Positions 4,567 to 9,277 of a DNA stretch of 9,277 bases are shown here, in pieces. Numbering within the stretch: the first letter of the stretch is position 1; the number at the start of each line of letters is the position of its first letter. Position numbers and translations under genes: made by a program. This stretch comes from Pedosphaera sp. (lineage in GTDB: Bacteria > Verrucomicrobiota > Verrucomicrobiae > Limisphaerales > Pedosphaeraceae), in NCBI GenBank assembly GCA_028293265.1, contig JAQGPB010000487.1, positions 1 to 9,277 of the forward strand. Direction: 5' to 3'. The notes below the pieces were generated by a model. The model searched no databases. It saw only the letters and a program-made list of their open reading frames with translations, and was not told the origin of the DNA.

Positions 4567-7500
4567 ATGAAGAATTTGAAATCCTTCGCGCTCGGGCTGA
4601 TGCTGATTTGCGCCTCCTTCGCCCGCGCCCAATCGCTGTCCCAGCTCGACCTCAAGCCCGGCGACCATATCGCCATCATCGGCGACACCATGGCCGACCG
4701 TTTTCAGCATTCCGGCTGGATGGAAGCATATATATATGCGCGCTATCCCAACCTCAACCTCGTCTTCCGCAACCTCGCGCGGGCCGGCGATGAAATCACC
4801 ATCCGCCATCGCTCCGAGAATTTCGGCTCACCCGACGACTGGCTGACCAAAGTTCGCGCCGACGTCATCTTCGCCTGTTTCGGTTTCAACGAATCCTTCA
4901 AGGGCCACGCCGGTCTCGACCAGTTCAAGGCCGACCTTGACAAATATCTCAAAGAAACGCTCGCCAAAGACTACTCCGGCAAAGGTCATCCGCGCATCGT
5001 GCTCTTTTCCCCCATCGCCTGTGAAAAGCACCAAGACCCCAACTTCCCCGACCCAATGGCGAACAACGCCAATCTCCGCGAATACACCGCAGCCATGGCC
5101 GAAGTTGCCAAGGCCAACAGCGCCCTGTTCGTTGATCTCTTCAATCCCTCGCTGGAACTTTATGCCGCCGCTGCACGGCAAGGACAATCCCTGACCATCA
5201 ACGGCATCCACCTGGGCGACGCCGGTGACAATCTCCTCGCAGGCGTCATATTCAAGGGCCTTTTCAATGGCGAATCACCGTCGGCCAACGCCGAAGTCAA
5301 AGGCGCGAGCCTCGAAAAACTTCGCGCCGTCATCAACGATAAAAATGCCGAATGGCATTCCCGCTATCGCACCATTGATGGATACAATGTCTATGGCGGT
5401 CGTTCCGCGCTCGCTTACGCGCCCGGCCGGGGAAAGTTCATCAGCGACCGCAATGCTCCCGCGCCTTTCATCTCCAACTACAAGGTCATGCAGGAAGAAA
5501 TGTCCCAGCGCGACATCATGACCGCGAACCGCGACCAGCGGGTCTGGGCCGTTGCCAAGGGCGGCGACCTCAAGGTGGATGATTCCAATCTCCCGGCCGT
5601 CACCCCCGTTCCCACCGACCTGCCCGGCGCGAAGCCCGACCAATCTTATGTGTATCTCGGCGGCGAGGAAGCCATTGCCAAAATGACAGTCCATTCGCAT
5701 ATGAAGGTGAATCTCTTTGCCAGCGAAGAAAAATTTCCTGAACTGGCCAACCCGGTGCAGATGGCCTGGGACACCAAGGGCCGCCTCTGGGTCGCCGCGT
5801 GGAAAAATTATCCCGAACGCACGCCCGACAGCAAAGTCGGCGACAGCCTTTTGATGTTCGAAGATACGGACGGCGACGGCAAGGCCGACAAAGTCACGCA
5901 CTTCATTGACGATTTGAACGCGCCGACTGGTTTCCAGTTTTACAAAGACGGCGTTCTGCTCATGCAAGCGCCGGACCTCTGGTTCGTCGGCGGCTATGAT
6001 GGCAACAAAGCGAACGGATTGGAGCGTGTGATCATGGGCATGGACTCCGCCGATTCGCATCACACCGCGAACTCGCTTTGCCTAGATCCCGGCGGCGCGA
6101 CTTATTTGAGCGACGGTGTTTTTCACCGCTCCCAGGTTGAAACTGCCGCCGGGCCGTTGCGCAACAATGACGGTGCCGTTTACCGCTTCGAACCGCGCAC
6201 CGGAAGGTTTGAAACTTACGCCTCCTACGGCTTCGCCAACCCCCATGGTCGCGTCTGGACTTATTGGGGCGACGACATCATCACCGACGCCACGGGCAAC
6301 AATTCCTACTTCGCGCCGGCCTTCTCCGGCCACATTGATTATCCCGCCAAACATCCGCAGTTGAATGATTTTTGGGACCGCCCTTCGCGTCCCTGCGCCG
6401 GCACCGGCCTGATCAGCAGCCGCCATTTCCCGGAGGAATTCCAGGGCGATTTCCTTAACTGCAACGTCATCAGTTTCCAGGGCATCTACCTCGTCAAAGT
6501 CAGCGAGCAAGGTTCCGGCCTCCACGGCGAAACCGAAAAAGAGAGCCTCGTCAGCTCCACCGATTCCAACTTCCGCCCCTCCGCCGTGAACGTCGGCCCC
6601 GATGGCGCGATTTATTTCGCCGACTGGCACAAGCCGCTCATCGGCCACATGCAGCATCACTTGCGCGACCCCAATCGCGATCACGAACACGGCCGCATCT
6701 ATCGCATCACTTACGAAGGTCGTCCCTTGATGAAGCCGCCGCAAATTGACGGCCAGCCGATCCCCGCGCTCTTGGAATTGTTGAAGGAGCCGGAGAACAA
6801 CACCCGCGAACGCGCCAAAATCGAACTCGGCAAACACGATTCCGCCCAGGTCATCGCCGCCCTGGACAAATGGGCCGCGTCACTCGATAAAAATGATCCC
6901 GCTTACGAGCACAACATGATGGAGGCACTCTGGGTCCATCAATGGCACAACATCGTCTCCACCGATCTCCTCAAGCGCATGCTGCATTCGCCCGAACCCC
7001 ATGCGCGCGCCGCCGCTGGCCGCGTGCTTTGCTACTGGCGCGACCGCGTCCCCGACGCGCTCAGCCTCTTCAAAACTTTGGCCGATGATGAAAATCCCCG
7101 CGCCCGCCTCGAAGCCGTGCGCGATGCCAGCTTTTTCAATGACGTCGAAGCCGTGAATGTCGCCCTCACCGCGCTCAAGCACCCGACCGATTATTATCTC
7201 AATTACACCTTGCACGAAACCCTCCGCCAGCTTGACCCCTTGTGGCGGAAAGCCCTCGCGGCGGGCCAGCCCGTTGCCGCCGATAATCCCGCCGGCCTCG
7301 GTTATCTGCTGCACTCGCTCAGCACGGATGAGGTCATGAAAATCCCGCGCACCACCGCCGTTCTTGAAGCCATCCTTGATCGCACCGACGCGCAGGACGC
7401 CGACCGCCTCGTCGCGCTCATCGCCCTTGCCAAGGAAAAACAAACCACCCGCGTAGCTGAATTGTTCGCCCGCTACGGTCCCAAGAGCGACTCCGACGCG

Positions 7501-9051
7501 AACGCCGCTTCGAGCCTCGCGCGCCTGCTTCCCTGGCAGTTGCCGGAGGAATTGAAAGCCGAACGCCCGCGCCTCGCGAAACTCGCCGCCACCGGCGGGT
7601 CTCCCGAGTTGCGCCAGGCCGCTTGGGCGATCATGGCCCTCGCCGACAATTCTTTCGACACCGTCTGGGCTGAAGCCTCAAAATCACCCGCCGCACTCGC
7701 TGATTTGCTCAACGGAATTTCCCTCCTGAACGACGCCGATTTTCGCGCCCAGGCTTATGACCGGGTAAAACCGCTCGTGGCCGAAACTTCAACCGCGTTG
7801 CAGGCGCTCGCTGGCGGGCACCCCGGCGCTTCCGGCCGCTTCTTCCGGATTGAATTGACCCGTCATGGCACGCTCACGCTCGCCGAGGTGCAGGTTTTCA
7901 GCGGCGGCAAAAACGTCGCACTGCAAGGCAAGGCCAAACAATCCAGCACCCTGAATGGCGGCGTGGCCTCCCGGGCAATTGATGGCCGCACCGATGGCAA
8001 TTTCGGCAGCGGCACCGAAACCCATACCGCGGAAGACGAAGATCATCCGTGGTGGGAAGTTGATCTGGGCCGTGAGCAGCCTATTGATTCCGTTGCCATC
8101 TGGAACCGCACCGAAGAGGATCTTGGCCAGCGCCTCGAAGGCTTCACCTTGACGGTGCTTGATGGCGGTCGAAACGAAATTTTCAAGCAGGCCGAAAATC
8201 CCGCGCCCGCGCCGAGCGCCACCATCACGGTTCGCAACAACACCATCAGCGCGCTCCGCCGCGCCGCCATCCATGCCATCGTCAGCATGCACCACGAACC
8301 CGAGGCCGTCTTCGCTTCGCTGACCGGTCTGCTGGTCAAGGGCGAGGAAGTTCCCACCGCCGCACAGGGCCTCCGCATTCTGCCGCGCGCCTCCTGGCCC
8401 AAAACCCAGGCTGGCACCGCCGCCACCGCGCTCGTTGCCTGGGCCAAAACCATTCCCGCCTCTGAACGCACCACCCAGGATTACATCGAGATCGTGCAAT
8501 TCGCCGCCGACCTCGCTGGCCTGTTGCCCGCGGATCGTGCCGATATTCTGCGCAACGACCTCCGCCAACTCCGCGTCGCCATCTTCGTCATCCGCACCGT
8601 CCGCGAACAAATGCGTTACGACACACCCCGCCTCGTCGTCGAAGCCGGCAAGCCCTTTGAACTCCGCATCGAAAACGACGACTTCATGCCCCACAACCTC
8701 GTCGTGGTAAAACCCGGCACACGCGAAAAAGTCGGCCTCGCCTCCGCCCAGATGAAACCCGAAGAACTCGACCGTGACGGCCGCGCCTACGTTCCCAAAA
8801 CCAAGGACATCCTCGACGCCACCCGACTCCTGAACCCCGGCCAAAAAGAAGCGCTCAAAATCACCGCTCCCACGGCCGAAGGCGATTACGAATACGTCTG
8901 CACCTTCCCCGGCCATTACCAGGTCATGTGGGGTCAGCTCATCATCACCCGCGACGTGGACGCCTACCTCCGCGCCCATCCCGAAGTGACCGCCCTCCCC
9001 TCACCCGCCGCCGCCGGCGCGCACGACCATCACCACCCCGCCGACGAATAA
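4567..9051 (+). CDS. Secreted multidomain protein: SGNH-like, PVC membrane-bound-dehydrogenase propeller, HEAT, F5/8 type C, azurin-like cupredoxin
   Basis: A 1494-residue protein. ATG 4567 is chosen because it starts a signal peptide (MKNLKSFALGLMLICASFARA, cleavage after Ala21); the frame is open to TTG 4438, but that extension is featureless. Domains: SGNH/GDSL-like at about 30-240, with GDT (39-41), RAGD (72-75), GFNE (106-109) and NGIHLGD (212-218); a linker; a propeller of the TIGR02604 'membrane-bound dehydrogenase' type at about 372-725, with a Ca-loop-like DTDGDGKAD (433-441), ADSHHTANS and YGFANPHGR; HEAT-like helices at about 735-1080; a discoidin domain at about 1090-1222 (ASRAIDGRTDGNFGSG, HPWWEVDLG); further helices to about 1335; and a cupredoxin at about 1336-1470. 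Type-1 copper ligands are apparent: His1376 (MPHN), Cys1445, His1450 and Met1454 in CTFPGHYQVMWG, the azurin spacing. The tail is His-rich (HDHHHPADE). No CxxCH occurs. It probably acts in the periplasm or at the outer surface; substrate oxidation with electron transfer to copper is inference. Confidence 0.9.
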   Translation: MKNLKSFALGLMLICASFARAQSLSQLDLKPGDHIAIIGDTMADRFQHSGWMEAYIYARYPNLNLVFRNLARAGDEITIRHRSENFGSPDDWLTKVRADVIFACFGFNESFKGHAGLDQFKADLDKYLKETLAKDYSGKGHPRIVLFSPIACEKHQDPNFPDPMANNANLREYTAAMAEVAKANSALFVDLFNPSLELYAAAARQGQSLTINGIHLGDAGDNLLAGVIFKGLFNGESPSANAEVKGASLEKLRAVINDKNAEWHSRYRTIDGYNVYGGRSALAYAPGRGKFISDRNAPAPFISNYKVMQEEMSQRDIMTANRDQRVWAVAKGGDLKVDDSNLPAVTPVPTDLPGAKPDQSYVYLGGEEAIAKMTVHSHMKVNLFASEEKFPELANPVQMAWDTKGRLWVAAWKNYPERTPDSKVGDSLLMFEDTDGDGKADKVTHFIDDLNAPTGFQFYKDGVLLMQAPDLWFVGGYDGNKANGLERVIMGMDSADSHHTANSLCLDPGGATYLSDGVFHRSQVETAAGPLRNNDGAVYRFEPRTGRFETYASYGFANPHGRVWTYWGDDIITDATGNNSYFAPAFSGHIDYPAKHPQLNDFWDRPSRPCAGTGLISSRHFPEEFQGDFLNCNVISFQGIYLVKVSEQGSGLHGETEKESLVSSTDSNFRPSAVNVGPDGAIYFADWHKPLIGHMQHHLRDPNRDHEHGRIYRITYEGRPLMKPPQIDGQPIPALLELLKEPENNTRERAKIELGKHDSAQVIAALDKWAASLDKNDPAYEHNMMEALWVHQWHNIVSTDLLKRMLHSPEPHARAAAGRVLCYWRDRVPDALSLFKTLADDENPRARLEAVRDASFFNDVEAVNVALTALKHPTDYYLNYTLHETLRQLDPLWRKALAAGQPVAADNPAGLGYLLHSLSTDEVMKIPRTTAVLEAILDRTDAQDADRLVALIALAKEKQTTRVAELFARYGPKSDSDANAASSLARLLPWQLPEELKAERPRLAKLAATGGSPELRQAAWAIMALADNSFDTVWAEASKSPAALADLLNGISLLNDADFRAQAYDRVKPLVAETSTALQALAGGHPGASGRFFRIELTRHGTLTLAEVQVFSGGKNVALQGKAKQSSTLNGGVASRAIDGRTDGNFGSGTETHTAEDEDHPWWEVDLGREQPIDSVAIWNRTEEDLGQRLEGFTLTVLDGGRNEIFKQAENPAPAPSATITVRNNTISALRRAAIHAIVSMHHEPEAVFASLTGLLVKGEEVPTAAQGLRILPRASWPKTQAGTAATALVAWAKTIPASERTTQDYIEIVQFAADLAGLLPADRADILRNDLRQLRVAIFVIRTVREQMRYDTPRLVVEAGKPFELRIENDDFMPHNLVVVKPGTREKVGLASAQMKPEELDRDGRAYVPKTKDILDATRLLNPGQKEALKITAPTAEGDYEYVCTFPGHYQVMWGQLIITRDVDAYLRAHPEVTALPSPAAAGAHDHHHPADE

Positions 9052-9277
9052 TCCCAAAATACTTTCCTGAATTGCTTTAAGCATGTAGCCGAAATAAATG
9101 CACCAATTGGGGACTGCGCCCGTCCCACAGCGGTGACTGCAACCACGACGATCAAACCTCCCAAACGCGCCGCAACGCCCTCCCTCTCCTCGGGGGAGAG
9201 GGCCGGGGTGAGGGCGGGCGTTCCACTGACCATTTGCCTCATTTATTTGCATACGCGCTTAATTTCCCCGCTTCCTT
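9052..9277. other. Downstream intergenic region
   Basis: No gene is supported up to the window end. A 5-bp stem GGGAC (9110-9114) / GTCCC (9122-9126) precedes repeat R2. Beyond 9218 the sequence becomes AT-richer and shows no recognisable element. No intrinsic terminator with a T-run follows the large gene. Confidence 0.5.
9127..9218 (+). repeat. Dispersed palindromic repeat R2 (pair with 1543-1632)
   Basis: Second copy of R1 in the same orientation, 75 bases after the large gene's stop. Stems: CCCTCTCC (9182-9189) with GGAGAGGG (9195-9202), and outer GCCCTC (9177-9182) with GAGGGC (9210-9215). The ends match R1 almost perfectly; the central 21 bases (9145-9165) do not. Both copies sit directly 3' of genes and read in the same direction as them. 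Confidence 0.85.

Noticed and set aside
4600..4612. Lipobox at the cysteine in LMLICASF
   Set aside because: Ile precedes the cysteine, where Gly, Ala or Ser is expected, and a better signal peptidase I site (ARA|Q) follows.
7789..8979. 396-residue open frame on the minus strand
   Set aside because: It is antisense to the discoidin, helical and cupredoxin domains of the large gene. Its Gly/Ala/Phe/Glu-rich composition is typical of shadow frames in GC-rich DNA, and it shows no domain signature.

Overview
The window reads as chromosomal DNA from a PVC-superphylum bacterium, most likely a Verrucomicrobiota member of the Pedosphaera/Limisphaerales type. This is inferred from three things: a prepilin-like protein with the [21 protein letters not shown] N-terminus common in that group, a very large exported protein with a PVC-type 'membrane-bound dehydrogenase' propeller and HEAT repeats, and intergenic DNA full of short palindromic repeats. 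All four recognisable genes lie on the + strand. None has a convincing Shine-Dalgarno sequence just before its start.

Layout. (1) 1-1522: 3' part of an Aas-like acyl-[ACP]/acyl-CoA synthetase (ANL superfamily), cut by the left edge. It is split by a frameshift that coincides with a heptanucleotide tandem repeat (AATCCGC x3, 474-494) just before the ATP-binding P-loop. (2) 1680-2492: alpha/beta hydrolase with a complete Ser-Asp-His triad, GTG start. (3) 2493-3125: repeat-rich intergenic DNA. (4) 3126-3929: prepilin-type protein, bracketed by a 48-bp inverted repeat pair (2797-2844 and 4046-4093). (5) 3930-4566: a second repeat mosaic. (6) 4567-9051: a 1494-residue secreted protein made of a signal peptide, a degenerate SGNH/GDSL domain, a dehydrogenase-type beta-propeller, HEAT repeats, an F5/8-type C (discoidin) domain, more helical repeats, and a C-terminal azurin-like blue-copper domain. 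(7) 9052-9277: a further copy of the palindromic repeat found after gene 1.

How the genes may work together. The synthetase and hydrolase are adjacent and codirectional, and could act on related acyl substrates, but a repeat lies between them and nothing shows a shared pathway. The giant protein looks self-contained: an exported scaffold that may oxidise a sugar-like substrate and pass electrons to its own copper domain. That domain sits where related PVC proteins carry a CxxCH cytochrome c domain; no CxxCH motif occurs in this protein.

The most interesting items are the cupredoxin-for-cytochrome architecture, the heptamer repeat that could switch the synthetase on or off by slippage, and the prepilin gene framed by inverted repeats whose stem differences are wobble-compatible. 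No CRISPR array, tRNA, rRNA, integrase or transposase was seen.
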